Source: Acidobacteriota bacterium | GTDB lineage: Bacteria > Acidobacteriota > Aminicenantia > UBA2199 | Direction of reading: 5' to 3' | NCBI GenBank assembly: GCA_018897435.1 | Contig: JAHIKI010000062.1 | Location: forward strand, 1 to 57,343 | Length of the DNA: 57,343 bases | Shown here: positions 24,855-33,037 of the stretch, one piece after another | Layout of the letters: every line of letters begins with the position of its first letter | Numbering within the stretch: the stretch's first letter is position 1 | Position numbers and translations under genes: made by a program | The notes under the pieces: generated by a model | Database searches by the model: none | Seen by the model: the letters and a program-made list of their open reading frames with translations, nothing else | What the model was told of the DNA's origin: nothing

Positions 24855-27355
24855 GGGATGATGGACGTTTCAAATATTTCCAGGATATCTCCTGGTTCAA
24901 TGTTGCTGAAATTTTTTATGCGGATGCCGCACTCGGTCCCGGCCCGAACCTCGGAAACTTCATCCTTGATGCGCTTCAGGGATTCGATCTCGCCTGCAAA
25001 GACCAGGTCGCTTTCGCGCATGACCTTGATCTTGGATTTGCGTGTGACCTTGCCTTCGCGGACCACGCATCCGGCTACAATGCCCACCTTGGAGATCTTG
25101 AATTTCTGCAGGATCTCCACTTTGCCGATCAGGGTTTCCTGGTATTGCGGGCCGATCTTCCCCTTGACGGCCTTTTCAATGTCCTCGACCAGGTGGTAGA
25201 TCACGCTGTATAACCGGATCTCCACTTTTTCCATCTTGGCCATGGAGAGAATTTTTTGCGGTGCCTTGACGTTAAAGCCGAGAATAACCGCGCCGGCGGC
25301 CGAAGCCAGCAGGATATCGCCTTCGGTGATGTTGCCGAGGCCGCTGTGCATAATTTCAATTTTCAATTTTTCCTGGCTGAGACGGTCGAGGATCTGTCCC
25401 AGAACTTCCGCACTGCCGAAGTTGTCGGCTTTGACGATCACCGGAAAAGCCTGGATCTTCTCCAGCTCGACCATCTGGAAAAGGTTCTGCAGGCTCAGTT
25501 TCTTTTCGGCCAAAAAGTCCTTGTTTTTGGAAGCTTTCTGATTGATCTGCCGCATCTCAATGATCTTTTTCGCTTTTTCCAGGTCATCAACGACCTGGAA
25601 TATGTCACCGGCCTGGGGGACGGCCTCAAAACCCATGATCTCGATCGGATCGGGAACCTGAGCTGAGTTCAGCATGTTGCCGTTGTCATCGTAGATCGAT
25701 TTGATCTTGCCCAGGGAACTGCCGCAAATGAAATAATCCCCTTTTTTCAATTGACCGTGCTGGATCAGCACAGTGCCGATCGGTCCCAGCTGGGGATCGA
25801 GTCGCGATTCGATGATGGTACCCCGGGCCGGAATATGGGGGAAGGCTTGCAGCTCCTGTATCTGGGCGGTGAGCTGGATCATTTCCAGCAAAGTGTCCAG
25901 GTTTATATTGTTTTTGGCCGATATTTCAACGGAAACCACTTTGCCGCCCCAGCTTTCTACCAGAATATTGTTCTTGTTCAGGTCCTGCTTGATCTTTTCT
26001 ATGTCGGCGCCCTGGATGTCTATCTTGTTGATGGCTACGATCATCGGTACACCGGCGGCCTGGGCATGGTGAATGGCCTCAATGGTTTGCGGCTGCACGC
26101 CGTCGTTGGCGGCCACGACCAGGATGACCAGATCGGTGACCTTGGCTCCCCGGGCCCGCAGATTGGTGAATGCTTCGTGTCCCGGTGTGTCGACAAAGAC
26201 AATAGTCCCCTCAGGTGTGCGCAGTTTGTAAGCACCGATCTTCTGGGTGATGCCGCCGGCTTCCTTTTCGGCCACGCGCGTCTTGCGCAGTGTGTCCAGC
26301 AGAGTGGTCTTGCCGTGGTCCACATGGCCCATGACGGTGACCACCGGCGGCCGCGGGGACATTTTTCCGCCGCTCTTGGCCACCTGGGTCTGGAAGACGA
26401 AATCCTCATAGGTGAGGATCTCGAGGGCCACTCCGAAATCGGCGCACAATTTATCGATGTCGGCGCTTTCCATGATCTGGTTGCCCAGGTAGTTCATTTT
26501 CAGCTGGGCAATTTTATCTTCCAGGAGCTTCAATTTAATGGTCAGTTTTTCGGCCAGTTCCTTGACCGTGCAGAAATCGGTGATCTGGATCTTGGCCGGC
26601 AGGGACAAGGGTTCCACGATTATTTCCTTTTTCGGCCGCGGTGCCGGCCGTGGTTCGGAACGGCGCTGGGATTGCTGGTAAGGTGGTCTTCTGCCATGCT
26701 GCGGTGTCGGCCTGAAAATCCTTTGTGGTCCTGGGAAGGGCCTGGGGACCGCAGGGGGGGCGGGCCTGGGTGCCGGAGCGGCGGCCGGCTTGGCCACTAC
26801 CGGGGGCGCAGCCGAGTGGGCGGCGGGAGGCGCCGCAGCGGGCTTGGGCGCCGAGGCAACGGACGGTTTGTCCGCAGGCGCCGCGGCTTGTTTTTCAGGG
26901 ACAGCTTTCTTGGCTCCTGAAGGGAGCTTGTCCTCTTTGGGGGACGTGCCACCTTTAGGTGGTGAAGCGGCCGCTGTTTTTTCGAACGCTTTCTTTTCCG
27001 GAGCCTTTTTTTCGTGAACTTTTATTTCAGCCGGTTTTTTGGCGCTTTCCTTTTTTTCCGGCGCCGGCTTCTTGCCGGCCGCTTTCTTTGTTTCCGTGGG
27101 CCCTTTGCTGTCCACTTTAGGGGATGATGCCGCCGGCGCTTTTTTTCCGGTTCCGCCTTTGGCGAGTTCGGCTTCCAGAGTGCTGATTTTTTTCGGATTG
27201 GCGGTCAATTCACGCAACAATTCGAGTTGATCGACCGTTATGACCGAGGAGTGCGACTTGACCGGCAGATTGATCTTTTCCAAAAAGTGCATGGCCAGTT
27301 TATTCGAGATCTTGAATTGCTTGGTGGCTTCATGAAGCTTGATTGTGGTAGACAT
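24851..27355 (-). CDS. infB: translation initiation factor IF-2
   Basis: 834 residues. An IF2_N domain starts the protein ([15 protein letters not shown]). A long Lys/Ala/Pro-rich linker (about 65-235) is followed by a second IF2_N-like segment, and the G domain starts with [12 protein letters not shown] near residue 343, with DTPGHEAF and NKID. Domains II-IV complete it, including [15 protein letters not shown] near the end. It is a GTPase that places fMet-tRNA on the 30S subunit. It lies 12 bases after nusA. Confidence 0.97.
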   Translation of the reverse strand: MSTTIKLHEATKQFKISNKLAMHFLEKINLPVKSHSSVITVDQLELLRELTANPKKISTLEAELAKGGTGKKAPAASSPKVDSKGPTETKKAAGKKPAPEKKESAKKPAEIKVHEKKAPEKKAFEKTAAASPPKGGTSPKEDKLPSGAKKAVPEKQAAAPADKPSVASAPKPAAAPPAAHSAAPPVVAKPAAAPAPRPAPPAVPRPFPGPQRIFRPTPQHGRRPPYQQSQRRSEPRPAPRPKKEIIVEPLSLPAKIQITDFCTVKELAEKLTIKLKLLEDKIAQLKMNYLGNQIMESADIDKLCADFGVALEILTYEDFVFQTQVAKSGGKMSPRPPVVTVMGHVDHGKTTLLDTLRKTRVAEKEAGGITQKIGAYKLRTPEGTIVFVDTPGHEAFTNLRARGAKVTDLVILVVAANDGVQPQTIEAIHHAQAAGVPMIVAINKIDIQGADIEKIKQDLNKNNILVESWGGKVVSVEISAKNNINLDTLLEMIQLTAQIQELQAFPHIPARGTIIESRLDPQLGPIGTVLIQHGQLKKGDYFICGSSLGKIKSIYDDNGNMLNSAQVPDPIEIMGFEAVPQAGDIFQVVDDLEKAKKIIEMRQINQKASKNKDFLAEKKLSLQNLFQMVELEKIQAFPVIVKADNFGSAEVLGQILDRLSQEKLKIEIMHSGLGNITEGDILLASAAGAVILGFNVKAPQKILSMAKMEKVEIRLYSVIYHLVEDIEKAVKGKIGPQYQETLIGKVEILQKFKISKVGIVAGCVVREGKVTRKSKIKVMRESDLVFAGEIESLKRIKDEVSEVRAGTECGIRIKNFSNIEPGDILEIFETSIIP

Positions 27356-27367
27356 ATTCTCGCCCTC

Positions 27368-28429
27368 CTATTGTTTGGTTTGCTTTTCTTCGCTGTGTTC
27401 GCTTTTGCGGTTGGCGATTTGGATATCCCACTGGGTAAGTTTGGAAGCAAGTTTTATATTGACTCCCTTTTTGCCGATGGCCGCAGATAGAGTTTCGTCC
27501 TTGACGATCACTTCGGCCACGTGGTTGATCGGGTCGACCAGGTGAACGCTGACCACTTCGGCAGGCGTCAATGCAGAAGCGATAAACCTTTCCGGGACAT
27601 TGCTCCAGGCGATAACATCGATGCGTTCGCCCCGCAGTTCCTTGGTGATGGCCAGAACCCGGTTGCCGTTCATGCCCACGATGGCCCCCACCGGGTCAAT
27701 GGCCTTGTCTGTCGAATACACGGCCACTTTGGACTTGATCCCCGGTTCGCGGGAAATGGCGAATATCCTGACGATGTTTTCGGAGACTTCCGGCACTTCC
27801 TTCTTGATCAGTTCGGCAACGAAATCATTCATGTAACGGGTGGCCAGGACCAGGGGCCCCTTGCCTTCGGAAAAAACCCTTTTGATCAGGAAATGGATGA
27901 CCTCGCCGCGCTGGAAATTGTCCTTGGGAGAAAGTTCTTTGGGCGGTAGGATGGCTTCGCCCCACTCCAGGCCCAAGATGATGTTGTTGTTTTCGATGCG
28001 GCGGATCTCGCCCGACATCAGGGTGCCGGCCAGCTGGAAATACTTTTCGTAGATATTCTCCTGCTCGGCCTTCAGGATCTTCTGCATGATGATCTGCTTG
28101 GCCGATTGGGCGGCTATGCGGCCCAGGGTCTCACTTGGGAGGTGTATTTTGATGACATCGCCTTCGCGGGCCTTGGAATCGTATTTCAAGGCCTCTTTCC
28201 AGTTGATCTCGGCCAGGGGATCGCTGACTTCTTTGACCACCAGCTTGGAGACAAAAACTTCGATGATGCCTTTGTTCTCGTCTATTTCGATCTGGATGGT
28301 GGCGTCGGGATCAAAATACTTCTTGGATACGGTCAGTAGGGCTTCTTTTATGGCAGAAAAAAAGATGTCGGGATTGATGCCGCGCTCCCGGCTGATCTGC
28401 TTGATGCTTTTCAACAATTCTTCTGCCAT
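27368..28429 (-). CDS. nusA: transcription termination/antitermination factor NusA
   Basis: 353 residues, the short form without the acidic C-terminal repeats of E. coli. It has the N-terminal polymerase-binding domain (ISRERGINPDIFFSAIKEAL), S1 domain (about 135-200) and KH domains with VGMNGNRVLAITKELRGERI and AAIGKKGVNIKLASKLTQWD. It modulates pausing, termination and antitermination. No rimP gene precedes it, contrary to the common rimP-nusA-infB order. A promoter is visible upstream. Confidence 0.96.
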   Translation of the reverse strand: MAEELLKSIKQISRERGINPDIFFSAIKEALLTVSKKYFDPDATIQIEIDENKGIIEVFVSKLVVKEVSDPLAEINWKEALKYDSKAREGDVIKIHLPSETLGRIAAQSAKQIIMQKILKAEQENIYEKYFQLAGTLMSGEIRRIENNNIILGLEWGEAILPPKELSPKDNFQRGEVIHFLIKRVFSEGKGPLVLATRYMNDFVAELIKKEVPEVSENIVRIFAISREPGIKSKVAVYSTDKAIDPVGAIVGMNGNRVLAITKELRGERIDVIAWSNVPERFIASALTPAEVVSVHLVDPINHVAEVIVKDETLSAAIGKKGVNIKLASKLTQWDIQIANRKSEHSEEKQTKQ

Positions 28430-28464
28430 TGAATTTCCTCAATTTGCTCATATTTTTACGGTTA

Positions 28465-28493
28465 ATTATAAAGGATTTTTCGCCAAAAAGCAA
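28465..28493 (-). promoter_or_regulatory. promoter of the nusA-infB operon
   Basis: On the reverse strand TTGCTT (28493-28488), 17 bases, TATAAT (28470-28465). The leader to the nusA ATG is about 30 bases. Confidence 0.6.
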
Positions 28494-28563
28494 ATTCGCG
28501 GCCAGGCAGGGCCAAACCGGCCGGATTGCTGGAGTCGGCCATGATGTTTTTTTATTGTGGGTA

Positions 28564-28592
28564 TTGACTTTCGGTTGCTTTTGAGGTAAATT
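28564..28592 (+). promoter_or_regulatory. promoter of hup and the downstream superoperon
   Basis: TTGACT (28564-28569), 17 bases, TAAATT (28587-28592). Predicted start near 28599; TAGGAGGA follows as ribosome site of the HU gene. Divergent from the nusA promoter. Confidence 0.6.
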
Positions 28593-28621
28593 CACCTTTG
28601 TCGATTAGGAGGAATTAAAAA

Positions 28622-28897
28622 ATGAACAAAAATGAAATCGCCCAGCTGATGGTAAAAGATTCCAGTATTATCAAGAGCAACGCGCTTAAGGTCATCGATA
28701 CACTGGTTACGGTGGTTGGTGATGTGCTGAAAAAGAAGCAAGGCAAAGTGACATTGGTCGGCTTTGGAACCTTCAAGGTGATCGATAAAAAAGCCAAGGT
28801 GGGCAGAAACCCCAAGACGGGCGCCAAGATCAATATTCCCAAGAAAAGAGTACCCAAATTCGTAGCTGGCAAAGTACTGAAAACACTGGTCAAATAA
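28622..28897 (+). CDS. hup: HU/IHF-family DNA-binding protein
   Basis: 91 residues with the standard HU layout. Helical N terminus MNKNEIAQLMVKDSSIIKS, then LKKKQGKVTLVGFGTFKVID, the DNA-binding arm with GRNPKTGAKINIPKKRVPKF and the final VAGKVLKTLVK. It bends and compacts DNA as a dimer. AGGAGG lies before the ATG. The gene is directly followed by tRNA-Val and thrS with no visible terminator. Confidence 0.96.
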   Translation: MNKNEIAQLMVKDSSIIKSNALKVIDTLVTVVGDVLKKKQGKVTLVGFGTFKVIDKKAKVGRNPKTGAKINIPKKRVPKFVAGKVLKTLVK

Positions 28898-28910
28898 ACG
28901 GGAAAGATAC

Positions 28911-28984
28911 AGGCGCGTAGCCCAGTTGGTTAGAGCGCTACCTTGACACGGTAGAGGTCGGCGGTTCGAGCCCGCCCGCGCCTA
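28911..28984 (+). tRNA. tRNA-Val(GAC)
   Basis: Complete cloverleaf. Acceptor AGGCGCG pairs perfectly with CGCGCCT. The anticodon stem CTACC/GGTAG carries loop TTGACAC with anticodon GAC, and the T stem is GGCGG/CCGCC around TTCGAGC. The discriminator is A and no CCA is encoded. Only 13 bases separate it from the HU stop and 8 from the thrS start. Confidence 0.96.
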
Positions 28985-28992
28985 TTTTATTC

Positions 28993-30849
28993 ATGGAAAA
29001 AGAAAAGGCGATTTTGCTTAAAATAAATGGCGAACTGAAAGAGATCGGTGCGCCATCCGTTCCCGGCGCCAGCGTGGAGGAAATTTATCCTCATTCGCCC
29101 GAGGCCCTGGACGTCTATCGCCATTCCGGTTCCCACCTTCTGGCCCAGGCCGTGCTCGAATTGTTTCCCGGAACGCAGTACGGCATAGGTCCGGCCGTGG
29201 AAAACGGTTTTTACTATGATTTCCTAACCGCCCGGCCGTTCAGCGAAGACGATCTGACGGAAATCTCAAAGAAGATGGCGCACCTGGTCAAGCAGAATCA
29301 GCCGATAGGCAGGGAGATCTGGTCGAAAGATCAGGCCAGGGAGTATTTCCTCGAGCGCCGGCAGATGTTGAAGGTGGAATTGCTGGAAGAGAAAGTCAGC
29401 GGTGACGAGGTTTCGGTTTTTAAGCAGGGCGATTTTGTCGATCTATGCCGCGGACCGCACCTTCCCTCGACCGGATTGCTGAAGCATTTCAAGCTGCTCA
29501 GCGTGGCCGCCGCTTACTGGAAGGGCGATGAGAAGAATCATTCCCTGCAGCGGATCTACGGTGCGGTTTTTGCCGACGCCGAGGCCTTGCAAGAGCACTT
29601 GCGATTTCTAAAGGAAGCCCGGGAGCGCGATCACCGGTTGCTGGGCAGAACACTGGACCTTTTCTCGCTCCAGGAAGAAGCGGGCCCGGGGCTGGTATAC
29701 TGGCATCCGCGCGGGGCGCGCATCCGCCACGTGATCGAGTCCTACTGGAAGCAGCGGCATTACGAAGGCGGGTACGAACTTCTTTATACTCCTCATATTG
29801 GCCGCGAGTGGCTATGGCAGACCTCGGGTCACCTGGATTTTTACAAGGATTCCATGTATGCCCCCATGGCCATCGATGACCTGAATTACTACCTGAAGCC
29901 CATGAATTGTCCGTTCCATATCATGGTCTACAAGTCCGGGCAGCGCTCCTACCGCGACCTGCCCCTGCGCTGGGCCGAACTGGGGACGGTTTACCGCTAT
30001 GAGCGCAGCGGCACGCTGCATGGACTTTTACGTGTACGCGGCTTCACCCAGGATGACGCCCATATCATCTGCACACCCGAGCAGATCGATGATGAGATCC
30101 TGCGCGTGCTCGATTTCTCGCTCGATTTGCTCAAATCGTTCGGTTTCAGTGAATTTAAAATTGAACTTTCGGTCCGCGACCCCCGGATCACCGGCAAGTA
30201 CGCCGGCAGCGACGAAATGTGGGTCCAGGCCGAAGCGTCCCTGGTCAAGGCCTTGACGGTCCGCCAGCTACTGTACCAGCGCATGGAGGGCGAAGCCGTT
30301 TTCTACGGCCCCAAGATCGACATCAAGATCAAGGACGCCCTGGGCCGCTTCTGGCAGTGCACCACCATCCAGTTCGATTTCAATATGCCGGCACGTTTCG
30401 CCATGAAGTATATCGGCGCCGACGGCGCCGCCCACCAGCCCTACATGGTGCACCGGGCTCTGCTCGGTTCCCTGGAACGTTTTTTCGGGGTGTTGATTGA
30501 ACATTACCGGGGCTTTTTCCCGCTTTGGCTGGCGCCGGTGCAGGCCCTCATCGCTCCGCTCAACGACGATTGCCTGCCTTATGCTCGCGGCGTGCTGGAA
30601 AAGCTGCGCCACGGCGGCATACGCGTTGAACTCGATGCACGCGCCGAGGGGGTCAACCGCAAGATCCGTGATGCTGAAATGCAAAAAATTCCCTATATCA
30701 TCGTGCTCGGTGCCCGGGAGCAGAAGGAGGAGAACATTTCTTACCGTATTCATAAAAAAGGAGATCAAGGCAAGATAAACTTGGCCGAATTCATGCAAAA
30801 AATTAAAATCAAAATCGAGGAAAAGAATTTAAATTATGAGATACAGTAA
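28993..30849 (+). CDS. thrS: threonyl-tRNA synthetase with shortened TGS domain
   Basis: 618 residues. The editing domain starts at YRHSGSHLLAQAV (about 42), and the zinc His/Cys and catalytic core include MNCPFHIM, LRWAELGTVYRYE, RVRGFTQDDAHI and a class II motif 3 near YMVHRALLGSLERF. The anticodon domain ends the protein. Only about 40 residues precede the editing domain versus about 65 in E. coli, so the TGS domain is cut. ATG 28993 lies 8 bases after the tRNA-Val 3' end and has no ribosome site between, so translation may start on an almost leaderless, RNase Z-trimmed message. It overlaps infC by 14 bases. Confidence 0.95.
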   Translation: MEKEKAILLKINGELKEIGAPSVPGASVEEIYPHSPEALDVYRHSGSHLLAQAVLELFPGTQYGIGPAVENGFYYDFLTARPFSEDDLTEISKKMAHLVKQNQPIGREIWSKDQAREYFLERRQMLKVELLEEKVSGDEVSVFKQGDFVDLCRGPHLPSTGLLKHFKLLSVAAAYWKGDEKNHSLQRIYGAVFADAEALQEHLRFLKEARERDHRLLGRTLDLFSLQEEAGPGLVYWHPRGARIRHVIESYWKQRHYEGGYELLYTPHIGREWLWQTSGHLDFYKDSMYAPMAIDDLNYYLKPMNCPFHIMVYKSGQRSYRDLPLRWAELGTVYRYERSGTLHGLLRVRGFTQDDAHIICTPEQIDDEILRVLDFSLDLLKSFGFSEFKIELSVRDPRITGKYAGSDEMWVQAEASLVKALTVRQLLYQRMEGEAVFYGPKIDIKIKDALGRFWQCTTIQFDFNMPARFAMKYIGADGAAHQPYMVHRALLGSLERFFGVLIEHYRGFFPLWLAPVQALIAPLNDDCLPYARGVLEKLRHGGIRVELDARAEGVNRKIRDAEMQKIPYIIVLGAREQKEENISYRIHKKGDQGKINLAEFMQKIKIKIEEKNLNYEIQ

Positions 30850-31405
30850 ACCCATCCCCAATAAAAAAAGGAATCCGCACCGGATCAACGAAGAGATCCC
30901 GGCCAAGGAAGTCCGCCTGATCGATGAGGAGAAGAACCAGGTCGGGATTGTTCCCATTGCTCAGGCCCTGGAAATCGCCAGGGAAAAAGATCTGGACCTG
31001 GTCGAGATCTCCCCGGAAGCCAAGCCGCCGGTCTGCCGCATCCTGGATTACGGAAAATTTCTCTATTCACTGCAGAAAAAAGCCCACGAAGCCCAGCGCC
31101 ATCAACGCAAGGTTCTGGTCAAGGAAATCAAGTTCACACCGGTGATCGGTGAGCACGACGTGGAAGTCAAGCTGAAAAAGATCAGGGAATTCCTGGCCGA
31201 GGGCAACAAGGTCAAGGTGACGGTCTGGCTGAAAGGCCGCCAGAAAAGAAAACCGGAAATGCTCGAAGTGATGGTCAATCGCATCATGGAAATTTTAAAA
31301 GAGATGTCGGAGATCGAATCGCCTCCCAAGCGGGAGGGTTTTTTCTGTCATATCATGATTGGAGCGAAAAAAGGAGGCAAGGATGCCAAAACTAAAAACC
31401 CATAA
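30836..31405 (+). CDS. infC: translation initiation factor IF-3
   Basis: 189 residues. N domain with [20 protein letters not shown] and the [24 protein letters not shown] segment; C domain with [20 protein letters not shown] and [18 protein letters not shown]. It blocks premature 50S joining and proofreads the start codon. An ATG start is used in place of the rare AUU of many infC genes, and it lies inside the thrS end. rpmI starts within its 3' end. Confidence 0.96.
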   Translation: MRYSKPIPNKKRNPHRINEEIPAKEVRLIDEEKNQVGIVPIAQALEIAREKDLDLVEISPEAKPPVCRILDYGKFLYSLQKKAHEAQRHQRKVLVKEIKFTPVIGEHDVEVKLKKIREFLAEGNKVKVTVWLKGRQKRKPEMLEVMVNRIMEILKEMSEIESPPKREGFFCHIMIGAKKGGKDAKTKNP

Positions 31406-31583
31406 AGGTGCCAGCAAGCGGTTAAGAGTAACCGCTACTGGGAAAATCAAGCGCAGCAAGGCTTTCGGTTCACACTTACTGACCAAGAAGAGTTCCAAGC
31501 GCAAACGCAACCTGAAGCAATCTACGCTGGTGGTTAAATCGGAATTCAAAAAAATGAAGGAAATGCTACCGTATTCAAAATAG
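31383..31583 (+). CDS. rpmI: 50S ribosomal protein L35
   Basis: 66 residues from ATG 31383 with AGGAGG before it; the frame opens earlier but [20 protein letters not shown] is the universal L35 start. [15 protein letters not shown] is conserved. The start lies 23 bases inside infC, so L35 translation is coupled to IF-3. Standard infC-rpmI-rplT cluster. Confidence 0.96.
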   Translation: MPKLKTHKGASKRLRVTATGKIKRSKAFGSHLLTKKSSKRKRNLKQSTLVVKSEFKKMKEMLPYSK

Positions 31584-31592
31584 GAGGGCACT

Positions 31593-31946
31593 ATGCCGCG
31601 AGTTACCAGAGGAAACAAAAAACTTTTACGCCGCAAAAAAATACTGGCCATGGCCAAGGGGTTTTGGGGCGCCAAACGCAAGAATTACCGTTCGGCCAAG
31701 GAATCGGTGGAGCGGGCAATGGTCTATGCCTACCGGGACCGGCGCAACCGCAAGCGGGATTTCCGCACCCTGTGGAATGTCCGCATCAATGCGGCCATCC
31801 GTGAATTTGACATGAGCTACTCGGTGTTCATCTGCAAATTGAAAAAAGCCAATATTCAGTTGAATCGCAAAATGCTGGCCAACCTGGCTGCCACTGAACC
31901 CGAAACGTTCAAGTCCATTGTCGATAAAGCCAAATCAGTGGCATGA
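31593..31946 (+). CDS. rplT: 50S ribosomal protein L20
   Basis: 117 residues. It begins MPRVTRGNKKLLRRKKILAM and continues with KGFWGAKRKNYRSAKESVER and YRDRRNRKRDFRTLWNVRIN, invariant L20 blocks. An AGGAGG site precedes it. The protein binds 23S rRNA early in assembly and autoregulates the operon in other bacteria. Its stop overlaps the pheS ATG by 4 bases. Confidence 0.97.
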   Translation: MPRVTRGNKKLLRRKKILAMAKGFWGAKRKNYRSAKESVERAMVYAYRDRRNRKRDFRTLWNVRINAAIREFDMSYSVFICKLKKANIQLNRKMLANLAATEPETFKSIVDKAKSVA

Positions 31947-33034
31947 TCGATGGACTTAAAAAAGAGATTGAAGGAGTCCGACGGTCTTTTTTAAATGAAA
32001 TAGCACAAATTCAATCTCCCGAAAAGCTGGCCGCCCTGAAGGAGCGGTTCCTTAGCCGCAAAAAAGGGATTGTCAGCCAGCAGCTTCTGAAACTCCGCGA
32101 TTGCGCCGCCGCAGAAAAACCCGTTGCCGGGCAACTCATCAATCAGCTCAAGATGTTCATTGAGACCGAGCTGGCCCGGATCGAGGAAAAAATCGGCGCC
32201 CGCCGCGGCACGCAGGAGCAATGGAGCGACTGCTCCCTGCCAGCGTCCGATCTGCCCATCGGCCGTTTTCATTTGATTGCCGAAATCCAGCGGCAGATCG
32301 AGGACATATTCCTGAATCTTGGCTATGAGATCGCTTCGGGGCCGGAAGTGGAACTTGAAGAATACAATTTCACGGCCTTGAACATTCCCGAATACCATCC
32401 TGCCCGCGACGAGCAAGACACTTTTTTTATTGAGGGTTTTGCCAACATGGTGCTGCGCACCCAGACTTCTCCCATGCAGATCCGCTATATGCTCGACCAC
32501 CAGCCGCCGCTCAAGATCATCTCCCCGGGCAAAGTGTGCCGCAAGGATGACCCCGATGCCACGCATACGCCGGTCTTCCACCAAGTGGAAGGCCTGCTGG
32601 TGGACCAGGGCATCCATTTTTCCCATTTGAAGGGGACGCTGGAAGTTTTTTGCCGTTCATTTTTCGGCCCCGACGTGAACCTGCGCTTCCGCCCGGGTTA
32701 TTTCCCATTCACCGAACCGTCGGCCGAGGTCGACATCAGCTGCTTCATGTGTTCCCCCCGACAGGGGATTCCCCCTGCGGGGACTTCGGCCGCTGACGCG
32801 GCCTCGCGGGTACAGTCTGACTGCAAAGTCTGCAAGGGCAGCGGTTGGTTGGAAATTCTGGGCAGCGGCATGGTCCATCCCCAGGTCTTACTTAACTGCC
32901 ACATCGATCCTGAGATCTATTCCGGGTTCGCTTTCGGCATGGGCATCGAAAGGGTGGCTATGATCAAGCTCGGTGTCCCCGATTTGCGTATGCTGTACGA
33001 AAATGATTTGCGCCTGCTGGGGCAGTTCGGATGA
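31943..33034 (+). CDS. pheS: phenylalanyl-tRNA synthetase alpha chain with extra loop
   Basis: 363 residues. An N-terminal coiled coil is followed by the class II core: motif 2 with LRTQTSPMQIRYM, FHQVEGLLVDQGIHFSHLKG, then FRPGYFPFTEPSAEVD and motif 3 near FGMGIERVAMIKLG. The zinc-type loop has CFMC (Cys267, 270) and CKVC (Cys294, 297), normally only a few residues apart. Here about 23 extra residues lie between them, encoded by two back-to-back palindromes (32762-32803). The enzyme charges tRNA-Phe with the beta chain encoded next. Confidence 0.95.
   Translation: MIDGLKKEIEGVRRSFLNEIAQIQSPEKLAALKERFLSRKKGIVSQQLLKLRDCAAAEKPVAGQLINQLKMFIETELARIEEKIGARRGTQEQWSDCSLPASDLPIGRFHLIAEIQRQIEDIFLNLGYEIASGPEVELEEYNFTALNIPEYHPARDEQDTFFIEGFANMVLRTQTSPMQIRYMLDHQPPLKIISPGKVCRKDDPDATHTPVFHQVEGLLVDQGIHFSHLKGTLEVFCRSFFGPDVNLRFRPGYFPFTEPSAEVDISCFMCSPRQGIPPAGTSAADAASRVQSDCKVCKGSGWLEILGSGMVHPQVLLNCHIDPEIYSGFAFGMGIERVAMIKLGVPDLRMLYENDLRLLGQFG
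32762..32803. repeat. two adjacent palindromes inserted in frame in pheS
   Basis: CAGGGG-ATTC-CCCCTG (32762-32777) and GGCCGC-TGAC-GCGGCC (32788-32803). They fall exactly between the two cysteine pairs of pheS and keep its reading frame. Confidence 0.65.
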
Positions 33035-33037
33035 ACC

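Noticed and set aside
25751-26920. 389-codon open frame opposite infB
   Set aside because: It lies antisense to the clear IF-2 G domain, has low-complexity composition and no family motif.
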